A stretch of 64,000 nucleotides of DNA from DASYFG01 sp036498565 (lineage in GTDB: Bacteria > Bacillota > Bacilli > Lactobacillales > Lactobacillaceae): positions 372,001-436,000 of the forward strand of contig DASYFG010000004.1 of the NCBI GenBank assembly GCA_036498565.1, in the 5' to 3' direction. Every line of letters starts with the position of its first letter. Within the stretch, counting starts at the first letter, position 1. Below the pieces are notes generated by a model. That model made no database searches. It was not told the DNA's origin and saw only the letters and a list, made by a program, of their open reading frames with translations. Shown here one piece after another: positions 1-8,426 of this stretch. The position numbers and the translations under genes are program-made.

Positions 1-243
1 GTTTTTGAGTTGCACATTATCGGTCATTTTCGTGGCGTTTTCGGTCACGACGTTATCACCTAAAACCAGATGATAAGACAAAATAATCACGCCAGTATCG
101 GTCTGTGCCAAATTATTTTTGTACGAATAGGTTTTTGGTTGCAACAACGCGCAATCCAGATAAGCCATATAAATTCGCCAACCACTGATGATAACGGCAC
201 ACAAAATAAACGCTAAAAACACAAAACGACTGCGTTTAAACAT
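1..243 (-). CDS. Polysaccharide deacetylase-like protein, N-terminal part (IcaB/PgaB position)
   Basis: The frame is open from an ATG at 243 to the left edge (81 codons), so the gene is truncated by the window. Residues 8-25 form a hydrophobic signal/anchor segment after basic residues (MFKRSR). Around residues 53-58 there is ILSYHL, resembling the YHRV start of the polysaccharide deacetylase (NodB) fold. The ATG overlaps the stop of the upstream IcaD-like gene by 8 bases, and a PgaC-type synthase lies before that. The order matches staphylococcal icaA-icaD-icaB, where IcaB removes acetyl groups from exported poly-GlcNAc. The function is inferred from context plus a short motif; the catalytic region lies outside the window. 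Confidence 0.6.
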   Translation of the reverse strand, partial: MFKRSRFVFLAFILCAVIISGWRIYMAYLDCALLQPKTYSYKNNLAQTDTGVIILSYHLVLGDNVVTENATKMTDNVQLKN

Positions 244-514
244 CGTCTTGGTACCGATTTGCAATGAGAATCATGACGGCTACAATCAACAAAAAACCGA
301 CCAAAATTGTCATCAAACTCAACACCAGCAACAAATTCTGGCGTTCAATCCCCAACATCATTTGTAACACATCGATCATTTCAATACAGATATCTAACCC
401 AATAGTTAGCCCGACGCCAACAAAAATCAAAACCAACCCCAACAAAAGATAACTAACAACCAATTGACCCGTGCGTTCCACGGCCGTTGGTCGGTGAATA
501 ATATAAGCCTTCAT
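236..514 (-). CDS. Small two-TM protein in the IcaD/PgaD position
   Basis: A 92-residue protein with two long hydrophobic segments (about residues 17-40 and 61-85) joined by a loop containing GIERQN. Its start overlaps the stop of the synthase gene by 4 bases (ATGA) and its end overlaps the deacetylase start by 8 bases, so the three genes are translationally coupled. IcaD and PgaD are small two-TM partners needed for full activity of the GlcNAc transferase. Size, topology and position fit that role. Sequence similarity is too weak by eye to be certain, so the call is mainly from context. Confidence 0.6.
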   Translation of the reverse strand: MKAYIIHRPTAVERTGQLVVSYLLLGLVLIFVGVGLTIGLDICIEMIDVLQMMLGIERQNLLLVLSLMTILVGFLLIVAVMILIANRYQDDV

Positions 515-1731
515 CGTTTCCCCCGATCTGGACTAATCCATTTTCCTTGCGAAGTCGTGGCAAATGCCACATCTCGCTCCGCAAAAAAGACAGTCAGCAA
601 AATAATTAACCAATAAAACATCATATAAAGCGGAAATGCTAACTGATCCGCTAATGACAAATAACTTTCCCCACGATCACGCATTAAAGCCGTCATAAAT
701 AATAGCATTGAAATCAACGCGTAAACCACGATAATCGTGCCTGGCAACGCCAATTCGTGCGTGATCACTTGTACCATGATGGCTTTTTCCAGCAAACTAA
801 TGACAATCAGCCACGCCCAAATATGACTGAGGAGCATATCGCCTAATAATAAGCGCGTTGCCAAATCGCCTTTTTGTAACACCCACTGAGCATTTTTACC
901 AAAAACTTCTAAGCCACCGATCGCCCAACGTTTGCGCTGGCGAAACAAACCGCGGTACGTCTCTGGCACCAAAATAAATGTGCGCGCGTTCGCGTTGTAA
1001 CCAACTTGCCACCCATGGCGATACAAACGCCACGTCGCGTCGATATCTTCGGTCATCACGGTTGTATCAAAGCCGCCAATTTGTTGTAAGGCAGATTTGC
1101 GATACATCACGAGCACGCCCGAAACCGACATGATTTTTTTGTACAAAAAATTTTGCGCTTGTTTAATGCCGTCAATAATCACCACGTATTCCAAAGCCTG
1201 TAACTTACCGAGAAAAGTTGAGCGATTGCGCACGATTGGTTTGCCGGTAACCGCTCCTAATTTGGGTTGTTGGGCTAACGTTGTCGCTAAATGTGTGACC
1301 GCTTTTTTATCTAAAACCGAATCAGCATCAATCACCAGCACGTGTTCGCCACGGGCGATTTGCAAGGCTTGGTTTAAAGCAGCGGCTTTCCCACCGTTTT
1401 TGGCGAGCGGTAAAATATGTAATTTCTCGTGTTGAATAGTTTGTAATAAAGCCAGCGTTTCATCGGTGCTTTTGTCATCCACCACAATCACCTCGTAGTT
1501 ATCGTAATGAATTTGAAATAAGCCATGCAACGCTTCGACGATGGTGTCAGCCTCATTGTAAGCAGAAATTAAAATCGACACGAACGGTTCTTCTTTGAGA
1601 ACAAGACGTCGTGTGTAGGTTTGATAAAAATGATTAAACGTTGAACCAACTAACCAAACCAACGACATCAAAATCGGATAGGCAATTACAAAGCCATTAT
1701 TGAGCGCGTAGCTCCAGCAAAAATACGTCAT
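511..1731 (-). CDS. pgaC: Poly-beta-1,6-GlcNAc synthase-like glycosyltransferase, family 2 (IcaA/PgaC type)
   Basis: A 406-residue membrane glycosyltransferase expected to polymerise UDP-GlcNAc and push the chain through the membrane. It has an N-terminal TM segment (about 5-30), then the GT2 core with VVDDKSTDET, the DADS metal-binding motif, TEDIDATWRLY and the processive QRKRW motif, and C-terminal TM segments. An ATG at 1737 is in frame, but AAAGGA sits 5 bases before the ATG at 1731, so I use 1731. It heads an operon with IcaD-like and deacetylase-like genes. A strong promoter lies upstream. The sugar specificity is inferred from the operon; other beta-glycan synthases share these motifs. 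Confidence 0.8.
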   Translation of the reverse strand: MTYFCWSYALNNGFVIAYPILMSLVWLVGSTFNHFYQTYTRRLVLKEEPFVSILISAYNEADTIVEALHGLFQIHYDNYEVIVVDDKSTDETLALLQTIQHEKLHILPLAKNGGKAAALNQALQIARGEHVLVIDADSVLDKKAVTHLATTLAQQPKLGAVTGKPIVRNRSTFLGKLQALEYVVIIDGIKQAQNFLYKKIMSVSGVLVMYRKSALQQIGGFDTTVMTEDIDATWRLYRHGWQVGYNANARTFILVPETYRGLFRQRKRWAIGGLEVFGKNAQWVLQKGDLATRLLLGDMLLSHIWAWLIVISLLEKAIMVQVITHELALPGTIIVVYALISMLLFMTALMRDRGESYLSLADQLAFPLYMMFYWLIILLTVFFAERDVAFATTSQGKWISPDRGKR

Positions 1732-1772
1732 AAGCATCCTTTCGTTTGACAGCGATTTCCTCGCTACTTTAT

Positions 1773-1802
1773 ATGTTACAGATTACGGATGAAAACTGTC
1801 AA
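1773..1802 (-). promoter_or_regulatory. Promoter of the icaADB-like operon
   Basis: Reading the minus strand, a perfect -35 TTGACA (1802-1797) is followed by an 18-base spacer and a -10 TAACAT (1778-1773). The start codon is about 40 bases downstream. No other promoter-like sequence of this quality lies in the gap. Confidence 0.7.
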
Positions 1803-1847
1803 GAAATATGCTGTAAACGAATGTAATTTTTTCATAACAACGCAAAA

Positions 1848-1873
1848 AAAGCATCCAAACAAGTTGGATGCTT
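1848..1873 (-). terminator. Rho-independent terminator after the 130-aa membrane protein gene
   Basis: Minus-strand hairpin GCATCCAAC-TTGT-TTGGATGC (1871-1851 region) followed by a run of T. It begins right at the stop codon and separates this gene from the polysaccharide operon. Confidence 0.8.
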
Positions 1874-2265
1874 TAAATAAATAGCAAGCTCACAAACGCC
1901 AATAACGCTGGTAAACTCTCCACAAACAAAAATTTTCGATTCAAACTCAAACCATGGCTAACACCAATTACGACAACATAGCCCATCAAAAATAGCAAAA
2001 CTAGCGGTGATTTGGTGCCCACAAAAATTAAAACTAACGCCATCACCAGCGCTAAGCTCAAACTTGTCACCCCTTGTTGGCGTAACAAAAGTTGCATTTC
2101 TGGCACGCGCATGATTACCACATCAAAGCCTAGCCAGTGCGCTTGTTGCCTTTGCGTGGCGAATAATGCCAAATACGCACTCAGTATTTGTCCGACAATC
2201 ACGAAGCTCACTAAAATAAACGCTAAAATCATAAAACGCCTCTTTTCTACTGATTTAATCATCAT
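1873..2265 (-). CDS. Small hydrophobic membrane protein of unknown function
   Basis: A 130-residue protein I do not recognise. It has four likely TM segments (about residues 12-34, 67-83, 86-103 and 112-130) and a soluble loop at 37-65. There is no Shine-Dalgarno site before the tandem ATG codons at 2265 and 2262. A possible extended -10 (TGCGATAAT) lies about 11 bases upstream, so the mRNA leader would be only a few bases. The gene lies between two terminators and appears monocistronic. No catalytic motif is visible. Confidence 0.6.
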   Translation of the reverse strand: MMIKSVEKRRFMILAFILVSFVIVGQILSAYLALFATQRQQAHWLGFDVVIMRVPEMQLLLRQQGVTSLSLALVMALVLIFVGTKSPLVLLFLMGYVVVIGVSHGLSLNRKFLFVESLPALLAFVSLLFI

Positions 2266-2290
2266 AACGAATAAACATTATCGCAAACAA

Positions 2291-2311
2291 AAAACGCCAT
2301 TACGGCGTTAT
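2291..2311 (-). terminator. Terminator after the aldose epimerase gene
   Basis: Minus-strand stem AACGCC-GTAAT-GGCGTT followed by TTTTGTT, just beyond the stop at 2322. Confidence 0.8.
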
Positions 2312-2321
2312 GACAATTTGT

Positions 2322-3200
2322 TTAAAAGAATTGCATACTGTAACTTCCCGTGAACGTATCACCGGCGGCAAGCACGTTAATGGCATATTTTTCTTTGAAA
2401 TTCCCAGTTGCATCAATTGTGTCCGCAATTCCCCACCAAGGTTCAATACAGATAAATGGCGCTTCTTTGCCTTCCGGCGTCCAAATACCAACATACTGCG
2501 CGTTATCAACCGTCATGCGCATACCGTGTTGGTTAGCCAAACGCGCAAGCAAAAAGGACACAGGTTGACGTTCCGTACGTAAAATAATCGCATCATCATG
2601 ATAATCTTCATGCCGCAAGCGTAACGGAATTTTCGCATCAAATGGCGTCGGTGTCGTTGGGTTTGAATACGGACCAACTAACCGTACGCGGTGAAAAACT
2701 TTTTCCGGTTCGATGCTGACATAGTAATCCGAGAATTTTCCGCCATCCAAAGGCAAATTAAAACCAGGATGTCCGCCGACACTAAAGAACAAACTCTCGA
2801 CTTCATCAGGATTATTGACGACGTACTGGATTGATAAGGTGTCATCCGCCGCCAAATCAAACACCACGTCAAATTGGAATTTGAAAGGATACATACGCAA
2901 CGTTTCCGGACTCTCCGTCAAACGCAAAACCGCATGCACGTCGGTTGCTTCCACCACCTCAAAAATCATATTCCGCGCAAAACCGTGTTGGTTCAAATGG
3001 TATTTTTCCCCGTTAACACTAAATTGATCGCCCCGCAAACGACCTACAATCGGGAATAAATTAGGCGCGTGACGGCCCCAATATTTGGGATCGGCCGTCC
3101 ACATATATTCCAATTCGGCGTCTTTGTTGAACACGCTGGTCAACTCCGCACCCGCCTCATTAATTGTCACCACTAAATTGTCATTCTCAAGCTTTACCAT
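2322..3200 (-). CDS. Aldose 1-epimerase family protein (LacX type)
   Basis: A 292-residue galactose mutarotase-fold protein that probably interconverts alpha and beta anomers of a hexose or hexose phosphate in the cytoplasm. Family signs include GRHAPNLFPIVGRLRG near residues 41-56, QHGFARN with the conserved His (about 70-76), a second His in VGGHPGF (about 142-148), and a C-terminal IEPWWG segment. Length is normal for LacX-type proteins. The gene stands alone, not in a lac or gal operon, so the substrate is open. There is no ribosome-binding site: the ATG lies 6 bases after a good -10 box, suggesting a leaderless mRNA. Confidence 0.8.
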   Translation of the reverse strand: MVKLENDNLVVTINEAGAELTSVFNKDAELEYMWTADPKYWGRHAPNLFPIVGRLRGDQFSVNGEKYHLNQHGFARNMIFEVVEATDVHAVLRLTESPETLRMYPFKFQFDVVFDLAADDTLSIQYVVNNPDEVESLFFSVGGHPGFNLPLDGGKFSDYYVSIEPEKVFHRVRLVGPYSNPTTPTPFDAKIPLRLRHEDYHDDAIILRTERQPVSFLLARLANQHGMRMTVDNAQYVGIWTPEGKEAPFICIEPWWGIADTIDATGNFKEKYAINVLAAGDTFTGSYSMQFF

Positions 3201-3206
3201 ATCGTT

Positions 3207-3235
3207 ATTTTATCACTTTTTGTAAGCGTTGTCAG
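3207..3235 (-). promoter_or_regulatory. Promoter of the aldose epimerase gene (leaderless spacing)
   Basis: Minus-strand CTGACA (3235-3230), a 17-base spacer and TAAAAT (3212-3207), with TGA before the -10 giving an extended -10. The -35 overlaps the xerC stop codon. Only six bases separate the -10 from the ATG at 3200, so transcription should start at or next to the ATG. Confidence 0.7.
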
Positions 3236-4140
3236 TCTTTTTTCTTGGCCCGTGGAAAAAAATCGGCATAACTTTGCTGCAACTTTTCGCGGGTCACATG
3301 CGTGTACATTTGGGTCGTTGATAAATTTTCATGCCCCAATAATTCCTGCACGGTACGTAAATCGGCGCCATTATTAAGCAAATGCGTCGCAAATGTGTGC
3401 CGTAACATGTGGGGATGAATATCGGCATCAAGCAAAGAGCGTTGAATAATCTCATTTAGCACATACGTCACGCCCGCCGTCGTTAGCGCCGCGCCGCGAT
3501 GATTGATAAACACCTGCTGATGCGTTTGCTGATATTTGGCCATTAATTCTGTATAAATATTATCCCGATAACGAATTAACGCTTCACGCGCCTGCTTACC
3601 AAATGGCACATAACGGTCCTTTTGCCCTTTTCCATGCACCAAAATAAGTTGCATATCCCAGTCGATTTGAGACCAAGTGAGCGTGGCAATTTCAGTCACT
3701 CGCATGCCGGTGGCATACAACAATTCCAACAAAGCCGTATCACGCTGATGCAGTGGTCGCTTTAAATCAGCCGCCGCATCAAACAAAGCCGTCATTTCAT
3801 TTTCATAAAAGAATTTCGGCAAATAGCCTTGCTGGCGTTTTAAAGCAATCGTAGCAAACGGATTTTCTTGGCCGGTATGCGTCTGGATAAATGCATAAAA
3901 CATGCGCAAACTAGAAATTTTACGCGCAATGGTGCTACGCGCTTTTTGCGTTTCGTACAAGTCACTCAAATAAACGCGCACGTCAAGCGCGTCGATGGCT
4001 TGATAGGTGGTAAAACCACCGTTTTCACGCAAAAAATCCGCAAATTGCGTGATGTCACCCAAATACGCTTTGATCGTCGGCTCCGTATAACGGCGTTCCA
4101 CGCGCAAATATTGTTCATATTGTGGCAAAAAATCTTTCAT
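3232..4140 (-). CDS. xerC: Site-specific tyrosine recombinase XerC
   Basis: A 302-residue tyrosine recombinase that, with XerD, should resolve chromosome dimers at dif. The N-terminal SAM-like core-binding domain covers about residues 5-90. The catalytic domain shows the Arg in TGMRVTE, the Lys in HGKGQKD, HMLRH, LLGH and the nucleophile Tyr in TQMYTH. Proximity to topA and dprA is the usual Firmicutes place for xerC; the second Xer here (45.9 kb) sits with scpAB as XerD does. An ATG at 4149 overlaps a perfect TATAAT (4153-4148), so I prefer the ATG at 4140, seven bases after that box. Confidence 0.9.
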   Translation of the reverse strand: MKDFLPQYEQYLRVERRYTEPTIKAYLGDITQFADFLRENGGFTTYQAIDALDVRVYLSDLYETQKARSTIARKISSLRMFYAFIQTHTGQENPFATIALKRQQGYLPKFFYENEMTALFDAAADLKRPLHQRDTALLELLYATGMRVTEIATLTWSQIDWDMQLILVHGKGQKDRYVPFGKQAREALIRYRDNIYTELMAKYQQTHQQVFINHRGAALTTAGVTYVLNEIIQRSLLDADIHPHMLRHTFATHLLNNGADLRTVQELLGHENLSTTQMYTHVTREKLQQSYADFFPRAKKKD

Positions 4141-4271
4141 AACCTTCATTATACGCGTTCAAATTTTGCGATTTGTTTAAATTGTTTAGCGTTCGTCAAA
4201 ATCCCAGCATATTTCAACCCGCATCGTTTTGAACATGCTATGATGAAATCAAAGTTTAGGAGGTGGTCGCT

Positions 4272-4613
4272 ATGAAAAACCCAACATTGCAACCCCATTT
4301 TCAATTTAATTTCCATCATATCAAACAACAACTTTTAAATCATTTGCACGCTTTTGGTCAAAATGCGATCGCTAACCGTGACGCGCAAGCCCAAGAAGCA
4401 GCGCAATGGCAAAGTTACGTTCAAGAACATCCTGATGTTTTGGACGATCCTCAAATGCTACCACAACGTGGCTTTTGGCGCCCGATGCGCATTTTAGCAG
4501 CGCTAATCATGCTCATTTTGGCTGTGTATGTACTATGGCTCGCCAATGAAGCGGTGCACGATAATCAAGCACCAATCACTGCCGCCATGCTACAAAAACC
4601 AAACGCAAAGTAA
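4272..4613 (+). CDS. Small single-TM membrane protein of unknown function
   Basis: A 113-residue protein with a polar, Gln/His-rich N-terminal half (residues 1-75), one clear TM helix (about 77-97) and a short tail. AGGAGGT at 4258-4264 lies 7 bases before ATG 4272. A GTG at 4263 is inside that ribosome site and cannot be the start. It is one of the few plus-strand genes, divergent from xerC and convergent with topA. I do not recognise the family. A TATGAT at 4239-4244 may be its -10, but the -35 is weak. Confidence 0.65.
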   Translation: MKNPTLQPHFQFNFHHIKQQLLNHLHAFGQNAIANRDAQAQEAAQWQSYVQEHPDVLDDPQMLPQRGFWRPMRILAALIMLILAVYVLWLANEAVHDNQAPITAAMLQKPNAK

Positions 4614-4637
4614 AAAGCACTCAAACGAGTGCTTTTT
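4612..4637. terminator. Bidirectional terminator between the 113-aa gene and topA
   Basis: Stem AGCACTC-AAAC-GAGTGCT (4616-4633) with A residues before and T residues after it. It can end both the plus-strand gene and the topA transcript. Confidence 0.85.
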
Positions 4638-6679
4638 TATTTGGCTGCTTTTGGCGTTGTGCCATCAGCTAACGTTTTGTCAGTTGGCTTTTCCCAGCTC
4701 ATGAAGTCACAATCTGGGTAACGTGAACAACCGTAGAATGTGCGGCCACGCTTGGTCTTGCGTTCAACCACTTGACCTTGTCCACACTTTGGACATGCCA
4801 ATCCAATTTCTTGCATGATGGCTTTGGTGTTACGACAATCTGGGAAGCGCGAGCAGGCCATGAATTTGCCATAACGGCCCATCCGCATTAACATTGGCGC
4901 GCCACAGATTTCACAGTTTTCATGCGCTAATTCGTCGTGAATCGTCAATTTTTCCAACGAACTTTCCGCTTGCTCAACTTCTTTTGCAAACGGCTTGTAG
5001 AATTCGTCCAAAACCGGCACCCATTGTTTATCGCCGGTTTCAATTTCATCGAGTTCTTTTTCAATTTTGGCGGTAAAATGCGTATCCGTAACATCGGGGA
5101 ATTGTTGTTCCACAATTTCTTGGACAATTTCACCTAATTCAGTCGGCACAAATTTCCGCGCATCAATGCGCACATACGCCCGTTTTTGAATCGTTTCCAA
5201 AGTCGGTGCATACGTTGATGGCCGACCGACGCCATTTTCTTCCAAAGCTTTAATCAAAGCCGCTTCAGAATAACGTGCAGGTGGCTGCGTGAAATGTTGT
5301 TCGGGGCTTGTTTTAGCCAATTGAACTGCATCCCCTTGCGCCAACGCCGGCAACGCATTATCTTTTTCTTTTGCTGCGGGATAAGCTTTGGTGAACCCGG
5401 GGAACTTTGTTTTTGAACCATTGGCACGGAACAAAACGCCGTTTTGTTCAATCGTCACCGCCATCGTATCCAACACTTCTGGCGTCATTTGACTCGCCAC
5501 AAAACGCGACCAAATCAATGAATACAACTTAAATTGATCAGGCGTTAGCTTATCTTTGACGGATTCAGGCGTACGCGTCACACTCGTTGGGCGAATCGCT
5601 TCGTGGGCGTCTTGCGCCCCTTCTTGCGCCTTGCCGGTAACGGGTTTTGCTCGCGCATATTCAGCGCCCCATTCGTTGACAATGTATTGTGCCGCTTCGC
5701 CTTTGGCAACATCTGAAATACGCGTTGAATCGGTACGCATATAGGTAATCAAACCGACTTGACCTTCACCGCGCCCCAAGTTAATCCCTTCATACAACTG
5801 TTGGGCCGCCATCATCGTTTTGCGCGTGCGGAAATTCAATTGCGTGTTGGCCGTTTGTTGCATCGTACTCGTCGTAAATGGTGGTTGTGGTTGACGCTTA
5901 CGTTCTTTGGCATCCACTTGTTCAATCGTGAAATCCGCCACCGTATCCAAACGCTTCATCACAGCTTGAACGGCATCATTATCGGGCAAAGGTTGCTTCT
6001 TACCATCAAATCCATAAAAAGCAGCCTTAAACTTTGTCCGGCCTTTTTTAAATTCTGAATCCAACGTCCAGTATTCTTCCGGTTCAAAGGCTTGAATTTC
6101 CTTTTCACGCGCGATAATCAAGCCTAGCGCCACGTTTTGCACACGTCCTGCTGATAAACCACGTTTCACTTTTTTCCAAAGAATTGGTGAAATCGAGTAG
6201 CCAACCAAACGATCCAATATGCGGCGCGCTTGTTGCGCATCAACCAAATCTTGATTGATCGTGCGCGGTGTTTTGAACGCGTCTTTCACCTTGTCTTTGG
6301 TGATTTCGTTAAACACCACCCGGCTAGGCGCATCCGCTGGCAAATCCAAAATGTGTGACAAATGCCATGCAATCGCTTCACCTTCACGGTCCGGGTCGGA
6401 TGCGAGATAGACGGCTTTGGCGGCTTTGGCTTCTTTACGCAACGCTTTGATGGTGTCGCCTTTACCACGAATATTAATATATTTGGGTTCGTAATCGTTG
6501 TTGACGTCCACGCCCAACTGTGATTTTGGTAAATCACGAATGTGACCGAGACTCGCAACGACTTTGTAACCAGTTCCTAAGTATTTTTCAATCGTTTTCG
6601 CTTTTGACGGACTTTCAACAATTACCAAGTTCTTTTTGGCCTTCGTTGCCGTCTTTTTGGTTGTCTTTTTCTCTACCAA
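4637..6679 (-). CDS. topA: DNA topoisomerase I (type IA)
   Basis: A 680-residue enzyme that relaxes negative supercoils. The N-terminal Toprim domain has VIVESPSKAKTIEKYLG and SDPDREGEAIAWHL. The active-site Tyr is in TYMRTDSTR (about residue 310). The C-terminus carries two four-Cys zinc ribbons (CEIC...CSRFPDC and CPKC...CSRYPDC). The frame opens at a TTG at 6709, but that codon is about 9 bases from the predicted transcription start and lies in a hairpin (GGATTG-TCCG-CAATCC). I therefore prefer the TTG at 6679, preceded by an AGAAAGAAG purine run and giving a normal N-terminus of Lys/Thr residues before NLVIVES. The alternative end is 6709. Confidence 0.95.
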   Translation of the reverse strand: MVEKKTTKKTATKAKKNLVIVESPSKAKTIEKYLGTGYKVVASLGHIRDLPKSQLGVDVNNDYEPKYINIRGKGDTIKALRKEAKAAKAVYLASDPDREGEAIAWHLSHILDLPADAPSRVVFNEITKDKVKDAFKTPRTINQDLVDAQQARRILDRLVGYSISPILWKKVKRGLSAGRVQNVALGLIIAREKEIQAFEPEEYWTLDSEFKKGRTKFKAAFYGFDGKKQPLPDNDAVQAVMKRLDTVADFTIEQVDAKERKRQPQPPFTTSTMQQTANTQLNFRTRKTMMAAQQLYEGINLGRGEGQVGLITYMRTDSTRISDVAKGEAAQYIVNEWGAEYARAKPVTGKAQEGAQDAHEAIRPTSVTRTPESVKDKLTPDQFKLYSLIWSRFVASQMTPEVLDTMAVTIEQNGVLFRANGSKTKFPGFTKAYPAAKEKDNALPALAQGDAVQLAKTSPEQHFTQPPARYSEAALIKALEENGVGRPSTYAPTLETIQKRAYVRIDARKFVPTELGEIVQEIVEQQFPDVTDTHFTAKIEKELDEIETGDKQWVPVLDEFYKPFAKEVEQAESSLEKLTIHDELAHENCEICGAPMLMRMGRYGKFMACSRFPDCRNTKAIMQEIGLACPKCGQGQVVERKTKRGRTFYGCSRYPDCDFMSWEKPTDKTLADGTTPKAAK

Positions 6680-6724
6680 TAGTATGCTTCTTTCTGGGAT
6701 TGCGGACAATCCTTGATGTTTCCT

Positions 6725-6753
6725 ACTATATATGCGATTTTTTTATTTGTCAA
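6725..6753 (-). promoter_or_regulatory. topA promoter inside the 3' end of dprA
   Basis: Minus-strand TTGACA (6753-6748), 17-base spacer, TATAGT (6730-6725). The -35 and part of the spacer lie within the last codons of dprA, so topA has its own start of transcription in addition to any readthrough. Confidence 0.75.
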
Positions 6754-7618
6754 ATTGAATCATACTTTCGATAATATCAGCGGTGCTTGTAACGACTCTT
6801 GCACCCGCTGAAATCAATTGATTAGTGCCCGCCGAATTCTCTGAAAAAATTGGTCCCGGTACCGCCAAAACTTCCCGATTATTCTGCAAAGCCAAATTGG
6901 CGGTAATCAAACTACCAGAGCGCTGCTTGGCTTCAATCACCAAAGTGGCACTCGCCAGTCCCGCTAAAATCCGATTGCGCGCCGGAAAATGTGATTTGTG
7001 CGGCCCAATGCCCGGCGCGTACTCACTTAACACCAGCCCTTGTTGCCCAATCAAAGTCTGCAAGGCGCCGTTATTTTTTGGATAAGCAATATCAATGCCG
7101 GTGCCAATCACTGCAATCGGCACACCATTATTAGCAAAAGTCACTTGGTGCGCCATCACATCAATGCCACGCGCCAAACCGGATACAATTGCCACGCCAC
7201 TACGCACAATCGGTGGCAGCAATTCACGTAAAACCGCCAAGCCGTACGGTGTAGCAGTGCGCGTGCCAACAACGGCTAAACTCGGCAACTGCAAAGCAGC
7301 CAACTGTCCTTCATAAAACAAAATCAGCGGTGGTTGATAAATTTCGCGTAATTGACTTGGATACGCTGCATCAAAATACGTAAGATACGGAGCCTTCAAC
7401 TCTTCAGCGCGTTGCAAAGCCGCCGCATAATCTTGCCGAATCCGCTCCCAACGTTGCGTGTCGCTCACACCTAAAACCAACGCCAATTGCTCAAAGTCCC
7501 ACGGCAACGCCCAATTTTGCACGTCTTCATGCTCAAATGCATCGATCACCAACGCTTCACTTGCCGCGCCGATACCATCTGTTAAATGTAATCCCAATAA
7601 AAAATGCCGTTTGTCCAT
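6743..7618 (-). CDS. dprA: DNA processing protein DprA (Smf)
   Basis: A 291-residue Rossmann-like DprA that binds incoming single-stranded DNA and loads RecA during transformation. Family motifs are VVGTRTATPYG, SGLARGIDVMAH, AVIGTGIDIAYPKNN, SEYAPG, FPARNRI and EAKQRSGSLITA. It lacks the C-terminal winged-helix domain of some longer DprA proteins. A clear AAAGGG site precedes the ATG. It lies between rnhB and topA, the standard Firmicutes order rbgA-rnhB-dprA-topA-xerC. Its presence suggests, but does not prove, a competence system elsewhere. Confidence 0.93.
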   Translation of the reverse strand: MDKRHFLLGLHLTDGIGAASEALVIDAFEHEDVQNWALPWDFEQLALVLGVSDTQRWERIRQDYAAALQRAEELKAPYLTYFDAAYPSQLREIYQPPLILFYEGQLAALQLPSLAVVGTRTATPYGLAVLRELLPPIVRSGVAIVSGLARGIDVMAHQVTFANNGVPIAVIGTGIDIAYPKNNGALQTLIGQQGLVLSEYAPGIGPHKSHFPARNRILAGLASATLVIEAKQRSGSLITANLALQNNREVLAVPGPIFSENSAGTNQLISAGARVVTSTADIIESMIQFDK

Positions 7619-7664
7619 CGTTTTTCCCTTTCAAGGTATGATACGATGCCCACACGACATTATC

Positions 7665-8426
7665 TTATAAAAATTCTAAAACAGGCTTGAAACTGCGTCG
7701 ATGCAACGGTGTGACGCCAAATTCCGCCAACGCTTTTAAATGTTGCGCCGTGCCATACCCGGCATGTTGCTCAAAACCATATTGCGGGTAAAGTTTGGCA
7801 TAATCCGCCATCAACCGATCGCGTGTGACTTTGGCAATAATACTGGCAGCACCGATGGAATTGCTCCGCGCATCGCCTTTGATCAAAGACTGTTGCGGCG
7901 TCTCTAAATGCAACGTCATCGCATCTGCCAAAATATAATCCGGCGCAGGCGACAATTGCGCAATCGCTTCGGTCATCGCCAAACGCGAAGCCTCATAAAT
8001 GTTGATTTCATCAATTTTGGGCGCGTCAATCACACTAATTCCAATGCTGAGCGCACGTACGACAATCGCTTCATATAATTCATCACGTTTGCTAGCGGCA
8101 AGTTGCTTAGAGTCAATCACGTCGATAACTTCAAAATTATCGGGCAAAATCACTGCCGCACTGACCACAGGACCAGCCAAAGGCCCACGGCCAACTTCAT
8201 CAACCCCGGCAATGTGGGCAAATCCTTGTTGCCACAATTCGCGTTCAATACTAAAACGTGCTTGAAAAGCCGTGCGTTTGTTTTGTTGCGTGGCGTAGTT
8301 TTTGTGCCAACGTGCTAGTGCTTTTTGGACACCCGCGCGTGGATCAGTTGAAATTTCAGCTAAAAATGGATCGGTTGGCGCTGTAATCGTTTGCAAACGG
8401 TCTTGAATGTCATTGACCGTCAGCAT
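7665..8426 (-). CDS. rnhB: Ribonuclease HII
   Basis: A 253-residue RNase HII that removes ribonucleotides from DNA and RNA:DNA hybrids. It shows AGVDEVGRGPLAGPVV with the first catalytic Asp-Glu pair, DSKQLAASKRDELYE, DYILADAM and KGDARSNSIGAASIIAKVTRD. The frame is open further upstream, but TTGGAG lies 6 bases before ATG 8426, giving an N-terminus MLTVNDIQDRL, so I use that start. It overlaps the rbgA stop by 17 bases, so translation is probably coupled. The N-terminal extension of about 70 residues before the catalytic core is usual in Lactobacillales. Confidence 0.93.
   Translation of the reverse strand: MLTVNDIQDRLQTITAPTDPFLAEISTDPRAGVQKALARWHKNYATQQNKRTAFQARFSIERELWQQGFAHIAGVDEVGRGPLAGPVVSAAVILPDNFEVIDVIDSKQLAASKRDELYEAIVVRALSIGISVIDAPKIDEINIYEASRLAMTEAIAQLSPAPDYILADAMTLHLETPQQSLIKGDARSNSIGAASIIAKVTRDRLMADYAKLYPQYGFEQHAGYGTAQHLKALAEFGVTPLHRRSFKPVLEFL

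Noticed and set aside
1812..1825. Possible catabolite-response (cre) site upstream of the ica-like promoter
   Set aside because: Only one half matches the consensus as I know it.
4263..4271. GTG start for the 113-aa protein
   Set aside because: It overlaps the AGGAGGT that serves ATG 4272.
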